64,000 bases of DNA from Sphingomonas sanxanigenens DSM 19645 = NX02 (GCF_000512205.2 NZ_CP006644.1:5849501-5913500), one strand, 5' to 3'. Shown: positions 9,097 to 18,198, counted from the stretch's first letter. Numbers and translations are program-made. Notes: generated from the sequence alone by a model not told the origin.

Positions 9097-9136
9097 CCAC
9101 CCTATATACGGGGTTTGCACGATTTGGGGAGCCGCG

Positions 9137-9754
9137 GTGGCGGAACGCGAACGCATTAGAAAGGACCGGCCCAATGCGCGTTTTCATGGGCGGGTTGGCG
9201 GAACGGCTCATGCCTGCGCAGCGCCCGGCTGCGACCAGGCGGGCGAGTTTCGCGCGCCGCCCGAAGGCGGGGCGCGGTCTGGCTTCGACGGCCCCGGCGC
9301 GTGGCGCTGGCTGTGCCTTGACCATGTCCGCGCCTTCAACGCGAGCTATAATTTCTTCGCCGGGATGAGCCCCGACGAGATCGCCGACGCGCAGCAGCCC
9401 TTTGGCGGCTGGGAACGCGAGACCCGTGCCTTCTCCGCCAATGGCGGCGCCGACCGCCCGCCGCGCTGGGCCGACTTCACCGATCCGCTCGACGCGATCG
9501 GCGCGCGCTTCAACCGCGCCGCGCCCGACCCCGATCGCGCCGACGGCCGGCCGCTATCCGGTGAGAATCGCCGCGACCTCAAGACGCTGGGGCTGGAGCA
9601 TGATGCCGACCGCCGCGCGCTGCGCCAGCGCTATGCCGAGCTGGTCAGGCGCTATCACCCCGATCGCAATGGCGGGGATCGCAGCCATGAGCGGCAACTG
9701 GGCGAGGTGATCGCGGCCTATACGCGGCTGAAGTCCGCGGCCGCGTTCGCCTGA
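9137..9754 (+). CDS. J-domain (DnaJ-like) protein
   Basis: About 205 residues when started at the GTG at 9137, which follows TTGGGGAG by five bases. The C-terminal 60 residues form a J domain: LKTLGLEHDADRRALRQRYAEL, then VRRYHPDRNGGDRSHE with the HPD tripeptide needed to stimulate Hsp70 ATPase. The N-terminal part has the conserved ARFHGRV and a Cys pair region (CAAPGCDQAGEFRAP), plus LCLDHVRAFNASYNFFAGM, with possible metal-binding Cys and His. It is divergent from bolA. It is probably a specialised DnaK co-chaperone; its client is unknown. Confidence 0.88.
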   Translation: MAERERIRKDRPNARFHGRVGGTAHACAAPGCDQAGEFRAPPEGGARSGFDGPGAWRWLCLDHVRAFNASYNFFAGMSPDEIADAQQPFGGWERETRAFSANGGADRPPRWADFTDPLDAIGARFNRAAPDPDRADGRPLSGENRRDLKTLGLEHDADRRALRQRYAELVRRYHPDRNGGDRSHERQLGEVIAAYTRLKSAAAFA

Positions 9755-9764
9755 CCTTCTTTAC

Positions 9765-9778
9765 TCCCGCAAGCGGGA
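9765..9778. terminator. Short hairpin between convergent genes
   Basis: TCCCGC-AA-GCGGGA lies between the J-domain gene stop (9754) and the stop of hinT (9794) on the other strand. The stem is short and the T-tracts are weak, so it is a modest bidirectional terminator candidate. It shares the CCCGC/GCGGG core with the stronger hairpins at 20733 and 53495. Confidence 0.45.
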
Positions 9779-9793
9779 CGGGGCTCGGGGCTG

Positions 9794-10171
9794 TCAGCGT
9801 GCCAGCATCGGGCCGAGCGGGCGGCCGCCGAAGATGTGGACGTGGAGGTGCGGCACCTCCTGATGGGCATCGCCGCCGACATTGGCGAGCAGCCGATAGC
9901 CCGGCTCCACCAGCCCCGCCGCGCGCGCGACCGCGCCGACCGCGCGTACGAAGCCGCTGATCTCTGCGTCCGAGGCATTGGCGCTGAAATCGTCCCACGA
10001 GACGTAGCGCCCGGTGGGGATCACCAGAACATGGTGCGGGGCCTGCGGATTGATGTCGTTGAACGCCAGCGCATGGTCATCCTCATACACCCTGGTGCAG
10101 GGGATCTCGCCACGCAGGATACGCGCGAAGATGTTGGCGTCGTCATAGGGCAAGGTGGCGTCGATCGGCAT
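9794..10171 (-). CDS. HIT family protein, HinT-like purine nucleoside phosphoramidase
   Basis: 125 residues. The C-terminal VPHLHVHIFGGRPLGPM contains the histidine triad (H-x-H-x-H) that gives the family its name; the N-terminal IFARILRGEIPCTRVYEDDHALAFNDI is typical of the HinT branch. HinT hydrolyses adenosine 5'-phosphoramidates. It lies 20 bases after hisE and is last in the leftward hisBHAFE block, a neighbour relation common in alphaproteobacteria. The ATG at 10171 was chosen as it gives the canonical N-terminus. Confidence 0.93.
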   Translation of the reverse strand: MPIDATLPYDDANIFARILRGEIPCTRVYEDDHALAFNDINPQAPHHVLVIPTGRYVSWDDFSANASDAEISGFVRAVGAVARAAGLVEPGYRLLANVGGDAHQEVPHLHVHIFGGRPLGPMLAR

Positions 10172-10191
10172 CGTCCTGCATCCTCTCGCGA

Positions 10192-10512
10192 TTATTCGGG
10201 TGAGCGCGCGGCCTTTTCCACCAACCCCGACACGCCGTCCCGGCGATCGAGTTCGGCGAGCACATCGGCGAAGCCCAGATCCATGTCCGCCAGCAATATG
10301 GCGAGGTGGAAGACGAGATCGGCGGCTTCGGCCGTCACCCCGGCGCGATCGCCGGCCACCGCCGCGATCACCGTTTCCACCGCTTCCTCGCCAACCTTCT
10401 GCGCGATCTTGGCGCGGCCGCGCGCGGTCAGCTTGGCGACATAGGAGGTCGAGGGATCGGCGCCGCGGCGCTCGGCGATGATCCGGGTCAGCCGGTCGAT
10501 CGTGTCGCTCAC
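10192..10512 (-). CDS. hisE: Phosphoribosyl-ATP pyrophosphohydrolase
   Basis: 106 residues, encoded separately from hisI. It removes pyrophosphate from phosphoribosyl-ATP in step two of histidine synthesis. The MazG-like helical fold is seen in TSYVAKLTARGRAKIAQKVGEEAVETVIAA and the downstream E and D metal ligands (EAADLVFHLAILLADMDL). The start appears to be a GTG at 10512, six bases after the hisF stop. It is part of the leftward hisB-hisH-hisA-hisF-hisE-hinT run. hisI is not in this window. Confidence 0.95.
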   Translation of the reverse strand: MSDTIDRLTRIIAERRGADPSTSYVAKLTARGRAKIAQKVGEEAVETVIAAVAGDRAGVTAEAADLVFHLAILLADMDLGFADVLAELDRRDGVSGLVEKAARSPE

Positions 10513-10517
10513 CGGGA

Positions 10518-11288
10518 TCAGGCCTCAACCGGCCGGCGCACGGGGATGCCCGCCGCCGCCATTGCGCGGTGGGCATCGGCGATGCTCGCCTCGCCGAAGT
10601 GGAAGATCGAGGCGGCGAGCACCGCGCTGGCATGGCCCTCGCGCACGCCCGCGACGAGATGGTCGAGCGACCCGACGCCGCCGCTCGCGACCACGGGCAC
10701 CGAGACCCGGTCGGCGATCGTGCGAATCAGTTCGAGGTCATAGCCGTCGCGCGTGCCGTCGCGGTCCATCGAGGTGACGAGCAGTTCGCCCGCCCCCAGT
10801 TCGGCGAGGCGCACGGCGTGCGCGACCGCATCGATCCCCGTGGCGCGGCGACCGCCATGGGTGAACACCTCCCAGCCATTCCCCGTCCGCCGCGCATCGA
10901 CCGAGCCGACGACGCACTGGCTGCCGAATCGCTGGGCGATGTCGCCGACCAGTTCGGGCCGCGCGACCGCGGCGCTGTTGACCGCCACCTTGTCCGCACC
11001 TGCCAGCAGCAGCGCCCGGGCATCCTCGGCGGATCGCACGCCCCCGCCGACGGTCAGCGGCATGAAGCAGACCGCAGCGGTGCGCCGGACGACATCGAGG
11101 ATCGTGCCGCGCGCTTCATGGCTGGCGGTGATGTCGAGGAAGCAGAGCTCGTCGGCGCCCGCCGCGTCATAGGCCTGCGCCTGCTCCACCGGGTCGCCGG
11201 CATCGGCGAGATCGACGAAGTTGACGCCCTTGACGACGCGGCCGTTGGCGACGTCGAGGCAGGGGATGACGCGCGCGCGGACGGTCAT
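10518..11288 (-). CDS. hisF: Imidazole glycerol phosphate synthase, cyclase subunit
   Basis: 256 residues. A TIM barrel that uses ammonia from HisH to make imidazole glycerol phosphate and AICAR from PRFAR. Landmarks: [20 protein letters not shown] at the start with the catalytic Asp, [39 protein letters not shown], and [16 protein letters not shown]. It lies just after hisA (7-base gap) and before hisE. Its partner HisH is encoded two genes upstream. Confidence 0.97.
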   Translation of the reverse strand: MTVRARVIPCLDVANGRVVKGVNFVDLADAGDPVEQAQAYDAAGADELCFLDITASHEARGTILDVVRRTAAVCFMPLTVGGGVRSAEDARALLLAGADKVAVNSAAVARPELVGDIAQRFGSQCVVGSVDARRTGNGWEVFTHGGRRATGIDAVAHAVRLAELGAGELLVTSMDRDGTRDGYDLELIRTIADRVSVPVVASGGVGSLDHLVAGVREGHASAVLAASIFHFGEASIADAHRAMAAAGIPVRRPVEA

Positions 11289-11295
11289 CGCTGGC

Positions 11296-12024
11296 TCACG
11301 CCGCCGTCATCAGCGCGGTGCCGAGGTCGAGCCGGCCGTCATAGAGCGCGCGGCCGGTGATGACGCCCTCGATGCCGTCCGCGGCGTGGAGCGCCAGCAG
11401 CCGGATGTCCTCGATGCCGGCGACGCCGCCGCTGGCGATCACGGGGATGCTGCTCGCCAGCGCCAGTTCGACCGTCGCCTTGACGTTGCAGCCCTTGAGC
11501 AGCCCGTCCCGTCCGACATCGGTGAAGAGCAGCGCGGCGACGCCGGCATCCTCGAAACGCTTCGCCATCTCCTCGACGCGGACGGTGGAGACATCGGCCC
11601 AGCCGCGCGTCGCGACCAGGCCGTCGCGCGCATCGACCGCGACGACGACGGCGCCGGGGAAGGAGCGCGCGGCGTTGCGGACGAAATCGGGATCCTCAAG
11701 CGCCGCGGTGCCGATCACGATTCGCGCGACACCCAGCCCGAACCAGCGATCGGCCGCAGCCATGTCGCGAATGCCGCCGCCGAGCTGCACCCTGCCGGGG
11801 AAGGCGGCGACGATCGACTCGACCGCTCCAGCATTGACGGCGCGGCCGGCGAAGGCACCGTCGAGATCGACGACGTGAAGATGATCCGCGCCCTGCGCGG
11901 CGAAGGCGTGCGCCTGCGCCGCGGGATCGTCACCATAGACGGTGGCGCGGTCCATATCGCCCTCGGCGAGGCGGACGACCTGTCCGCCCTTCAGGTCGAT
12001 CGCGGGGAAGATGATCAGGCTCAT
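11296..12024 (-). CDS. hisA: ProFAR isomerase
   Basis: 242 residues. It isomerises ProFAR to PRFAR by an Amadori reaction. The start [17 protein letters not shown] carries the catalytic Asp; [20 protein letters not shown] and [14 protein letters not shown], with the second catalytic Asp, are the phosphate-binding and active-site motifs of this half-barrel-duplicated fold. Its ATG overlaps the stop of hisH by four bases, indicating coupling. hisF follows after seven bases. Confidence 0.97.
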   Translation of the reverse strand: MSLIIFPAIDLKGGQVVRLAEGDMDRATVYGDDPAAQAHAFAAQGADHLHVVDLDGAFAGRAVNAGAVESIVAAFPGRVQLGGGIRDMAAADRWFGLGVARIVIGTAALEDPDFVRNAARSFPGAVVVAVDARDGLVATRGWADVSTVRVEEMAKRFEDAGVAALLFTDVGRDGLLKGCNVKATVELALASSIPVIASGGVAGIEDIRLLALHAADGIEGVITGRALYDGRLDLGTALMTAA

Positions 12025-12632
12025 GGCCGCCAATCCAGGAAGCGCTTGAGAAAGGCGAGGCCATAGGCCTGGCTCTTCTCGGGGTGGAACTGGACGCCGA
12101 CGATCGTGTCGCGGCCGATCGCGGCGGTCACGGGGCCGCCATGGTCGGTCCGCGCCAGTATGTCGGCGCCGGTGAAGGCATAGGAATGGAGGAAATAGGC
12201 CTCGCCGGCCGCGATCAGCGGGTGATCGCCGGCGGGCACGACATCGTTCCAGCCCATGTGTGGCACCTTGAGCGCCGCATCCTCCGGCGTCAGCAGGGCC
12301 ACGGTGCCGGGGATCCAGCCGAGCCCGGCATGGCTGCCATGCTCCTCGCCGGTTTCGGCGAGCAATTGCATGCCGACGCAGATGCCGAGGAACGGCCGCC
12401 CGCTGCCGCGCACCGCCTGCTCGATCGCCTCGACCATGCCGGGGATCGCCCACAGCGAATCGCGGCAATGCGCGAAGGCGCCGACGCCGGGCAGGACGAT
12501 GCGGTCGGCGGTGCGCACCAGATCGGGATCGGCGGTGACGGTGATATCGGTGGCGCCCGCCGCCTTGAGTGCGTTGTGGACGGAGTGAAGATTGCCCGCC
12601 CCATAATCGATCAGCGCGACGCGATCAGGCAC
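12021..12632 (-). CDS. hisH: Imidazole glycerol phosphate synthase, glutamine amidotransferase subunit
   Basis: 203 residues when started at a GTG at 12632 ([18 protein letters not shown]), which gives the family N-terminus and overlaps the end of hisB by eight bases. Class I amidotransferase triad is seen: the nucleophile Cys in [11 protein letters not shown] and the His-Glu pair in [10 protein letters not shown]. It supplies ammonia to HisF. Upstream ATG choices would extend deep into hisB and are not credible. Confidence 0.95.
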   Translation of the reverse strand: MPDRVALIDYGAGNLHSVHNALKAAGATDITVTADPDLVRTADRIVLPGVGAFAHCRDSLWAIPGMVEAIEQAVRGSGRPFLGICVGMQLLAETGEEHGSHAGLGWIPGTVALLTPEDAALKVPHMGWNDVVPAGDHPLIAAGEAYFLHSYAFTGADILARTDHGGPVTAAIGRDTIVGVQFHPEKSQAYGLAFLKRFLDWRP

Positions 12633-13233
12633 CGCCGGCCGCGCCCCCCAACACACCCTTGGTCGACGGAATCGAATCGGCCTTGCGCGGATCGATCTCC
12701 ACCGCCTGGCGCAACGCGCGCGCCAGCGCCTTGAACGCGCTTTCGACGATGTGGTGGTTGTTACGCCCGTACAGCGTTTCGCAGTGGAGCGTGATGCCCG
12801 CCGAGCCCGCAAAGCTGTGGAACCAGTGCTCGAACAGTTCGGCGTCCATATCGCCGAGGCGCGGCTGGCTGAATTCGGTCTTCCACACGAGGTAGGGACG
12901 GCCGGAGATATCGACCGCGACTCGGGTCAGCGTCTCGTCCATCGGCGCATAGGCGGTGCCGTAGCGGGTGATTCCCTTGCGGGTGCCCAGCGCCTGGCTG
13001 AACGCCTCGCCGATCGCGATGCCGCTATCTTCGGTGGTGTGGTGCTGGTCGATGTGGAGATCGCCCTCGGCCTTCACCTTGAGATCGATCAGCGAATGGC
13101 GCGAGAGCTGCTCGAGCATATGGTCGAGAAAGCCAATGCCTGTCGCGATTTCATAGACGCCGGTGCCGTCGAGATCGAGCTCGACCGCGATCGACGTTTC
13201 CTTTGTGCTGCGCTGAACCGAGCCCGTCCTCAT
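12625..13233 (-). CDS. hisB: Imidazoleglycerol-phosphate dehydratase
   Basis: 202 residues, monofunctional (no histidinol-phosphatase domain). It forms imidazole acetol phosphate. The manganese-binding repeats are visible: [14 protein letters not shown] and [20 protein letters not shown] in the first half, and [22 protein letters not shown] with [13 protein letters not shown] in the second. The ATG at 13233 gives [13 protein letters not shown], the normal start; a longer start adds 23 residues of no similarity. First gene of the leftward his block, divergent from sspB with an 80-base gap. Confidence 0.96.
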   Translation of the reverse strand: MRTGSVQRSTKETSIAVELDLDGTGVYEIATGIGFLDHMLEQLSRHSLIDLKVKAEGDLHIDQHHTTEDSGIAIGEAFSQALGTRKGITRYGTAYAPMDETLTRVAVDISGRPYLVWKTEFSQPRLGDMDAELFEHWFHSFAGSAGITLHCETLYGRNNHHIVESAFKALARALRQAVEIDPRKADSIPSTKGVLGGAAGGA

Positions 13234-13313
13234 GGCGAAGGGCCTATAGCGATCGACAAGGATGGCGCAACGCATCTTGACCCCCGGCGCCACACACGTC
13301 ACGAGTCGCCCCG

Positions 13314-13793
13314 ATGACTGACACCCCGCCCGACAGCCTGATCCCGTACGATGAAATCGTGCAGGAGGCCCTGCGCGCCGTGGTCGGCCGCGTACTGGGC
13401 CAGGTGGAGGCCGAAGGCGGCCTGCCCGGCGCCCATCATTTCTACATCACCTTCAAGACACGCGGCATCGGCGTGGAGATTCCCAGGCATCTGCTGGAAC
13501 GCTTCCCGGACGAGATGACGATCGTGCTCCAGAACAAGTTCTGGGATCTGCGCGTCAGCGAAGACCGATTCGAAGTGGGCCTGAGCTTCAACCAGATGCC
13601 CGCCAAGCTGCTGATCCCGTTCGCGGCAGTGACCGGCTTCGTCGATCCGGCGGTCAATTTCGCACTGCAGTTCCAGGCGCAGGCCGCCGACGACCTCGAC
13701 GGCACGCCCGATGTTCCGCAGAACGACGCGGTGGCGATCACCAGCGAGGACGGCTCCAACGTCGTCACGGTGGATTTCGGCCGGAAGAAATAA
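13314..13793 (+). CDS. sspB: SspB-alpha, ClpXP adaptor
   Basis: 159 residues. The start [21 protein letters not shown] and [22 protein letters not shown] match alphaproteobacterial SspB, which tethers ssrA-tagged or other substrates to ClpX. The central hydrophobic fold with [18 protein letters not shown] and [12 protein letters not shown] is conserved; a flexible acidic linker follows, and the C-terminus ([10 protein letters not shown]) is the expected ClpX-docking tail. Divergent from hisB; convergent with ribH. Confidence 0.92.
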   Translation: MTDTPPDSLIPYDEIVQEALRAVVGRVLGQVEAEGGLPGAHHFYITFKTRGIGVEIPRHLLERFPDEMTIVLQNKFWDLRVSEDRFEVGLSFNQMPAKLLIPFAAVTGFVDPAVNFALQFQAQAADDLDGTPDVPQNDAVAITSEDGSNVVTVDFGRKK

Positions 13794-13802
13794 AGGATCG
13801 AT

Positions 13803-13819
13803 CGTCGGCCGCGCCGACG
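13803..13819. terminator. Hairpin between convergent sspB and ribH
   Basis: CGTCGGC-CGC-GCCGACG, a perfect seven-base stem with a three-base loop, lies in the 55-base gap between the stops of sspB (+) and ribH (-). No T-tract follows on either side, so termination would have to be weak or factor-assisted. Confidence 0.4.
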
Positions 13820-13848
13820 CTCCGATGCCCTGCCGTTGTGGCGAGGGC

Positions 13849-14271
13849 TCAGCCCCCGAACCGGCCCTTCAGTTCGAGCATCGCGATGGCGGCCTTGGCC
13901 GACTCGCCGCCCTTGTCCTTCTCGGTGCGCCTGGCGCGGGTGAGCGCCTGCGCTTCATTCTCCACCGTCAGGATGCCGTTGCCGATCGGAATGCCGTCCA
14001 TCGTCAGCGCCATCAGCCCGCGCGCGCTTTCGTTGGAGACGATCTCGAAATGATAGGTCTCGCCGCGGATGACCACCCCGAGCGCGACGAAGCCGTCATA
14101 GCGGCCGGTTTCCGCCGCCAGCGCCACCGCCGCCGGAATTTCCAGCGCGCCGGGAACGGTCACGGTTTCGTGCGAATGGCCGGCATCCTCCAGCGCGGCG
14201 CGCGCGCCTTCGAGCAGCAGATCGTTGAGATGGTCGTAGAACCGGGCTTCGACAATCAGAAAACGTGCCAT
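13849..14271 (-). CDS. ribH: 6,7-dimethyl-8-ribityllumazine synthase
   Basis: 140 residues. It condenses the ribityl pyrimidine with dihydroxybutanone phosphate in the penultimate riboflavin step. [42 protein letters not shown] carries the phosphate and substrate sites with the catalytic His. Its ATG overlaps the ribB stop by one base (TGATG), so the pair is coupled. Last gene in a leftward ribD-ribE-ribB-ribH unit. Confidence 0.96.
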   Translation of the reverse strand: MARFLIVEARFYDHLNDLLLEGARAALEDAGHSHETVTVPGALEIPAAVALAAETGRYDGFVALGVVIRGETYHFEIVSNESARGLMALTMDGIPIGNGILTVENEAQALTRARRTEKDKGGESAKAAIAMLELKGRFGG

Positions 14272-15413
14272 CAATCGGCCTTTCCGGCGGTGGGGATCGG
14301 CCGTTCGCCGACGATGTTGAGCCCGTAGCCGGCGAGCGCGACGAGGGTGTGCTGTGCATTGGTCAGCAGGATCATGTCGTGGATGCCGAGTTCGGCGAGA
14401 ATCTGCGCGCCGATGCCATAGTCGCGCAGTTCGTGCATGTCGTTCTCGGAACCCGAGCGCGCGGCGATGATGCGGCTGAACATGTTGGGCACGTTGCGGT
14501 TGATCAGCACGACCACGCCTTCGCCTTCCGCGCCGATGATCCTCATCGCGCCTTCCAGAAGCCCGCTGCGGTCGCTCAGTTCGCCCAGCGTGTCGCCGAA
14601 CAGGTTGAGCTGATGCATCCGTACGAGGGTTGGCTTGGTGGTGTCGAGCCGACCCTTCACCAGCGCCAGCGACTCGGTGCCGAGCGCCTTGTTGCGGTAG
14701 CAGATCACCCTCCAGTCGCCGCCGAAGTGGCTTTGGATGGGCGCTTCGGAGACCTTCTCGATGTCGTGATCGTAGCGGCGGCGATAGGCGATCAGATCGC
14801 GGATCGTGCCGATCTTGAGGTTGTGGCGCTGCGCGAAGGCGACGAGATCGTCGAGGCGCGCCATCGTGCCATCGTCGTTCATCACCTCGCAGATCACACC
14901 CGACGGGTTGAGTCCGGCGAGGCGCGAGACGTCGACTGCCGCCTCGGTGTGGCCGGCGCGGACGAGCACGCCGCCGGGCTTGGCGACGAGCGGGAAGACA
15001 TGCCCCGGCGTGACGATATTCTCCGCACCTTTCGAGGCATCGATCGCGACGGCGACGGTGCGCGCGCGGTCGGCCGCCGAAATGCCCGTCGAGACGCCTT
15101 CCTTGGCCTCGATCGAGATGGTGAAGGCGGTCTCGTGCCGCGTGCCGTTGTTGCGGCTCATCAGCGGCAGCCCGAGCTGGTCGACCCGTTCCTTCGCGAG
15201 CGCGAGGCAGATCAGCCCGCGGCCGTGCGTCGCCATGAAATTGATCGCGTCGGGCGTCGCCATCTGCGCGGGGATGACGAGGTCCCCCTCATTCTCGCGA
15301 TCCTCATCGTCGACGAGGATGAACATGCGGCCGTTGCGCGCCTCGTCGATGATCTCTTCGGGGCTGGAGAGAAAACCGTGGCGCAGCCGCGCCGGTTCAG
15401 GATTGGAAGACAT
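14271..15413 (-). CDS. ribB: 3,4-dihydroxy-2-butanone-4-phosphate synthase with degenerate GTP cyclohydrolase II-like domain
   Basis: 380 residues in two domains. Residues about 12-212 are Rib[16 protein letters not shown] (catalytic acidic loop), [41 protein letters not shown]. Residues about 220-380 align with the GTP cyclohydrolase II fold of RibBA, but the zinc-binding Cys cluster expected after the histidine-containing strand is absent: the stretch reads [19 protein letters not shown], with no Cys. The C-terminal domain is therefore probably inactive as a cyclohydrolase, as described for RibBX proteins of other alphaproteobacteria, and a separate RibA should exist. The 3' end overlaps ribH by one base; the start lies 17 bases inside the end of ribE. 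Confidence 0.93.
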   Translation of the reverse strand: MSSNPEPARLRHGFLSSPEEIIDEARNGRMFILVDDEDRENEGDLVIPAQMATPDAINFMATHGRGLICLALAKERVDQLGLPLMSRNNGTRHETAFTISIEAKEGVSTGISAADRARTVAVAIDASKGAENIVTPGHVFPLVAKPGGVLVRAGHTEAAVDVSRLAGLNPSGVICEVMNDDGTMARLDDLVAFAQRHNLKIGTIRDLIAYRRRYDHDIEKVSEAPIQSHFGGDWRVICYRNKALGTESLALVKGRLDTTKPTLVRMHQLNLFGDTLGELSDRSGLLEGAMRIIGAEGEGVVVLINRNVPNMFSRIIAARSGSENDMHELRDYGIGAQILAELGIHDMILLTNAQHTLVALAGYGLNIVGERPIPTAGKAD

Positions 15414-16011
15414 GACGAACCTGCTCCATGCGGCCCAGGTAGCGGGCCAGGATATCGATCTCGATGTGTACGGCGTCCCCGGCCGCGAGTTGGCCGAAGG
15501 TGGTCACCGCCGCGGTGTGCGGGATGATGTTGATGCCGAAGACGACCGCATCGGCGCTGTCCTCGACGGTGTTGACGGTCAGCGAGATGCCGTCGAGCGC
15601 GACCGACCCCTTGGGCGCCAGATAGGGCGCGAGCGACCGGCCGGTGCTGACGGTGATGCGCAGCGAATCGCCCTGCGGCTCGATCGCGGCGACGGTGCCG
15701 ATGCCGTCGACATGGCCCGCGACGATATGTCCGCCGAGTTCGTCGCCCAGCTTCATCGCGCGTTCGAGGTTGAGCGGAGCGCCCGCCTGCCAGCGGCCGG
15801 GTGCGGTGCGCGCCACGGTTTCGGCGGAGAGATCGACCGCGAACCAGCCCTCGCCCTTGTCGACCACGGTCAGGCAGGCGCCCGAACAGGCGATCGAGGC
15901 GCCGAGCGCGATGGTGCCGGTGTCGAACGCGGTGCGGATCGTCGCACGCAGGTCTCCCCGCTGTTCGACGCTGTCGATCGTGCCGACGTCGGTGATGATC
16001 CCGGTGAACAT
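15397..16011 (-). CDS. ribE: Riboflavin synthase alpha subunit
   Basis: 204 residues, with the internal duplication of the family: the first half starts MFTGIITDVGTI and contains GASIACSGACLTVV, and the second half has the matching GGHIVAGHVDGIGTV and VALDGISLTVN. It dismutates two molecules of 6,7-dimethyl-8-ribityllumazine to riboflavin. The stop overlaps ribB by 17 bases, and ribD ends one base upstream of the start codon, so ribD-ribE-ribB-ribH is a tightly packed operon. Confidence 0.95.
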   Translation of the reverse strand: MFTGIITDVGTIDSVEQRGDLRATIRTAFDTGTIALGASIACSGACLTVVDKGEGWFAVDLSAETVARTAPGRWQAGAPLNLERAMKLGDELGGHIVAGHVDGIGTVAAIEPQGDSLRITVSTGRSLAPYLAPKGSVALDGISLTVNTVEDSADAVVFGINIIPHTAAVTTFGQLAAGDAVHIEIDILARYLGRMEQVRHVFQS

Positions 16012-17046
16012 TCAATCCTGCTCCAGCGCGCGCTCGTAGACCTCAAGCCGGTCGCTGCCAAGCATCCACGTATCGGCCAGCCGCCAGCGTCCGTGCGCGT
16101 CGGCGAGACGGGCGAGGCCGATGTCGCCCAGCGCATGGCGGCCGCCGCCGCCGATCAGGATCGGTGCCCGGTAGAGCAGCAGCCGATCGACCATGTCGGC
16201 GGCGAGGAAGGCGGCGGCGGCACCCGCGCCGCCCTCGACCAGCAGATGGTCGACGGCGCTGAGCGCGGCGATGTCCTGGGGCGCGGCAATCGCGGTCCAC
16301 CCCTCCGGCGCGCTGCCGCGGGTCAGCACCAGCCGGCGCGGGCTGCGCGGTTCGAGGCCGGGCAGGCGGACATCGAGTCGCGGCGCGTCTGCGTCCAGCG
16401 TGCCGCGGCCGACGAGGATCGCCTCGCTCAGCGCGCGCTGGAGGTGACCATGCGCGCGCGCGGCGGCGCCGGTGATCCAGCGGCTCTCGCCGTTGGCCAT
16501 TGCGATGCAGCCATCGAGCGAGGTGGCGAGTTTCAACGTCACATGGGGACGGCCGTGGCGGCGCTGGGTAAAATAGCCTTCCATCGAGCGCCGGCAGGCC
16601 GCGGCGGCCCCACCGAAGCCGACGCGGATGCCTGCCGCGGCGAGCCGATCATGGCCCTTGCCGTCGGTGCGGGGATCGGGATCGCGCAGGCCGGAGACGA
16701 CGCGCGCGACACCGGCGGCGGCGAGCAGCCCCGAGCAATGCGGGCCGCGCGGGCTCTGATGCGCGCAGGGTTCCAGGGTGGTGTAGACGGTGGCGCCGCG
16801 CGCACGCTCCCCCGCTTCGGCGAGCGCCATCGCCTCGGCATGCGGCCGCCCGCCGGGCTGGCACCAGCCGCGGCCGACGACCAGCCCATCCTTGACGATC
16901 AGGCAGCCGACATTGGGATTGGGCGCGGTCTGCCCGCGACCGCGACGGCCGAGGGCGGCAGCGGCGGCCATGTAGCGGTCGTCGATCGCCGCCTGGTCGG
17001 CGGATCCGCGGGTAAGAGGCGTCGCCCCCGTCAGCTCTGTCGTCAT
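16012..17046 (-). CDS. ribD: Bifunctional riboflavin deaminase/reductase RibD
   Basis: 344 residues. The N-terminal deaminase domain has the zinc site HAEAMAL and TLEPCAHQSPRGPHCSG, preceded by APNPNVGCLIV. The C-terminal reductase domain starts near RPHVTLKLATSLDGCIA and carries the NADPH-related ESRWITG and LLVEGGAGAAAAFL. It converts the first pyrimidine product of GTP opening to the ribityl form. First rib gene; 15 bases downstream of a coiled-coil membrane protein gene on the same strand. No FMN riboswitch is visible upstream. Confidence 0.95.
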   Translation of the reverse strand: MTTELTGATPLTRGSADQAAIDDRYMAAAAALGRRGRGQTAPNPNVGCLIVKDGLVVGRGWCQPGGRPHAEAMALAEAGERARGATVYTTLEPCAHQSPRGPHCSGLLAAAGVARVVSGLRDPDPRTDGKGHDRLAAAGIRVGFGGAAAACRRSMEGYFTQRRHGRPHVTLKLATSLDGCIAMANGESRWITGAAARAHGHLQRALSEAILVGRGTLDADAPRLDVRLPGLEPRSPRRLVLTRGSAPEGWTAIAAPQDIAALSAVDHLLVEGGAGAAAAFLAADMVDRLLLYRAPILIGGGGRHALGDIGLARLADAHGRWRLADTWMLGSDRLEVYERALEQD

Positions 17047-17061
17047 GACGGGCCGGGCGAC

Positions 17062-17424
17062 TCAGTCGGCGCGGCCGATGCCTACCGACTGCATCTCTTT
17101 TTGTAGCTTCTTGTACTGGTCGCGCTGCTCGATCCGCTTGATCTCACGCTCCCCCTCGGCAAGATCGCGCTTGGCCTGATCGATCTTCTGCTGCGCCTTG
17201 ATGATCGCGTCGCTGCGCTCGGCTTCCCAGCTCTCGACATATTGCACGTCGCGCTTCCACGGCTTTTCGTGCTTGAAATCGCCGAGGAAGAGCAGCGCGA
17301 TGACGATCGTGGTGACGATCGACGCCGCGGCGAAGAGCAGCCCATGCCGATGGCGGGAGAAGAACACGCCCTTGAGGTCGGCGAGGAAACCCTTGGGCGA
17401 GGCAGGACGGGGAAGGAAAGCCAT
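17062..17424 (-). CDS. Membrane-anchored coiled-coil protein, unknown function
   Basis: 120 residues. A short basic N-terminus is followed by one membrane span (about residues 28-46: LLFAAASIVTTIVIALLFLG), then a charged segment that is strongly helical and coiled-coil-like (AIIKAQQKIDQAKRDLAEGE and on to KKLQKEMQS). The topology suggests a small inner-membrane protein with a periplasmic coiled coil. No enzyme motif is seen. It lies between tonB and ribD on the same strand with short gaps, so it may be cotranscribed with them. The ATG at 17424 was chosen over one 72 bases upstream, as the longer N-terminus is low-complexity and would run into the tonB end. Confidence 0.65.
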   Translation of the reverse strand: MAFLPRPASPKGFLADLKGVFFSRHRHGLLFAAASIVTTIVIALLFLGDFKHEKPWKRDVQYVESWEAERSDAIIKAQQKIDQAKRDLAEGEREIKRIEQRDQYKKLQKEMQSVGIGRAD

Positions 17425-17485
17425 GCCCCCAAGATAAGCCTTGCGTGGGCCAAGCGCTAGCCCGGCGCCTGACCCACGCATATGA

Positions 17486-18151
17486 TCAGCTTTCAAGCCG
17501 GAAATGCACGGTCATCTGCTTCCAGCTTTCCACCGCGACGCCATCGCGCGTTGCCGGTTTGAACCGCCAGCGCCTGAGCGCCTGTTCCTCGGTGGCCTTG
17601 AAGAATCCGGGATCGTCGGCCGCGACGAGCTGCACCGCTTTCACGCGCCCGTCGGTGCCGATCAGCACCTTCACGGTCGCCTTGCCCTCGACCTGTTCGC
17701 GCTGGAGCCGGCCCGGATAGGGCGGCTGCAGCCCGCTGGCATAGCGGGGATCGAGGCCGGCATCGACGAAGACCGGTGGCTTGGGCTGTGTGGCCAGCCT
17801 CGGTTCGACGAACGGCGCGGTGCCGGTGCCGACGATCGGGCCGGGCGGGATCGGCGTCAGCGGCGCCGGATCCGTGAAGATCACCGGATCGGCGGGCGTC
17901 GGCACGATTTGATCGGGCGTGGTCGGCCTCGACAGTGGCGCTTCGGTCGTCGGCTTCGGTGGGTCGATCGGATCGGGGGGCGGCACTTCGATCTTAGGAA
18001 CATCAATCATGGTGATCGCCTCGCGCCCGCGTTCCACGATCTTCGGCGCCATCGAAAGCAGGCCCGCCAGCACCACGCCCTGGATTGCCAGTGCGGCGCC
18101 GAGCGAAACCGGTGAACGACGTTTGTTGGTCAGGAATCCGTCCGCAGTCAT
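17486..18151 (-). CDS. TonB family energy transducer
   Basis: About 221 residues. There is a short cytoplasmic N-terminus, one membrane anchor (LGAALAIQGVVLAGLLSMAP), a long proline-rich linker containing PPPDPIDPPKPT and repeats of PTPADP and PLTPIPPGP, and a C-terminal TonB domain (GRLQREQVEGKATVKVLIGTDGRVKAV, with the late RRWRFKPA). Such proteins transfer proton motive force from ExbB-ExbD to outer-membrane receptors. No exbB, exbD or receptor gene is adjacent. The ATG at 18151 is preceded by GGAGGA; ATGs 12 and 33 bases further upstream cannot be excluded. An AT-rich inverted repeat lies 48 bases upstream. Confidence 0.85.
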   Translation of the reverse strand: MTADGFLTNKRRSPVSLGAALAIQGVVLAGLLSMAPKIVERGREAITMIDVPKIEVPPPDPIDPPKPTTEAPLSRPTTPDQIVPTPADPVIFTDPAPLTPIPPGPIVGTGTAPFVEPRLATQPKPPVFVDAGLDPRYASGLQPPYPGRLQREQVEGKATVKVLIGTDGRVKAVQLVAADDPGFFKATEEQALRRWRFKPATRDGVAVESWKQMTVHFRLES

Positions 18152-18198
18152 AACATCCTCCATCCCCACGGCGCTCTTTTTCACGCCGAGTGACTATG

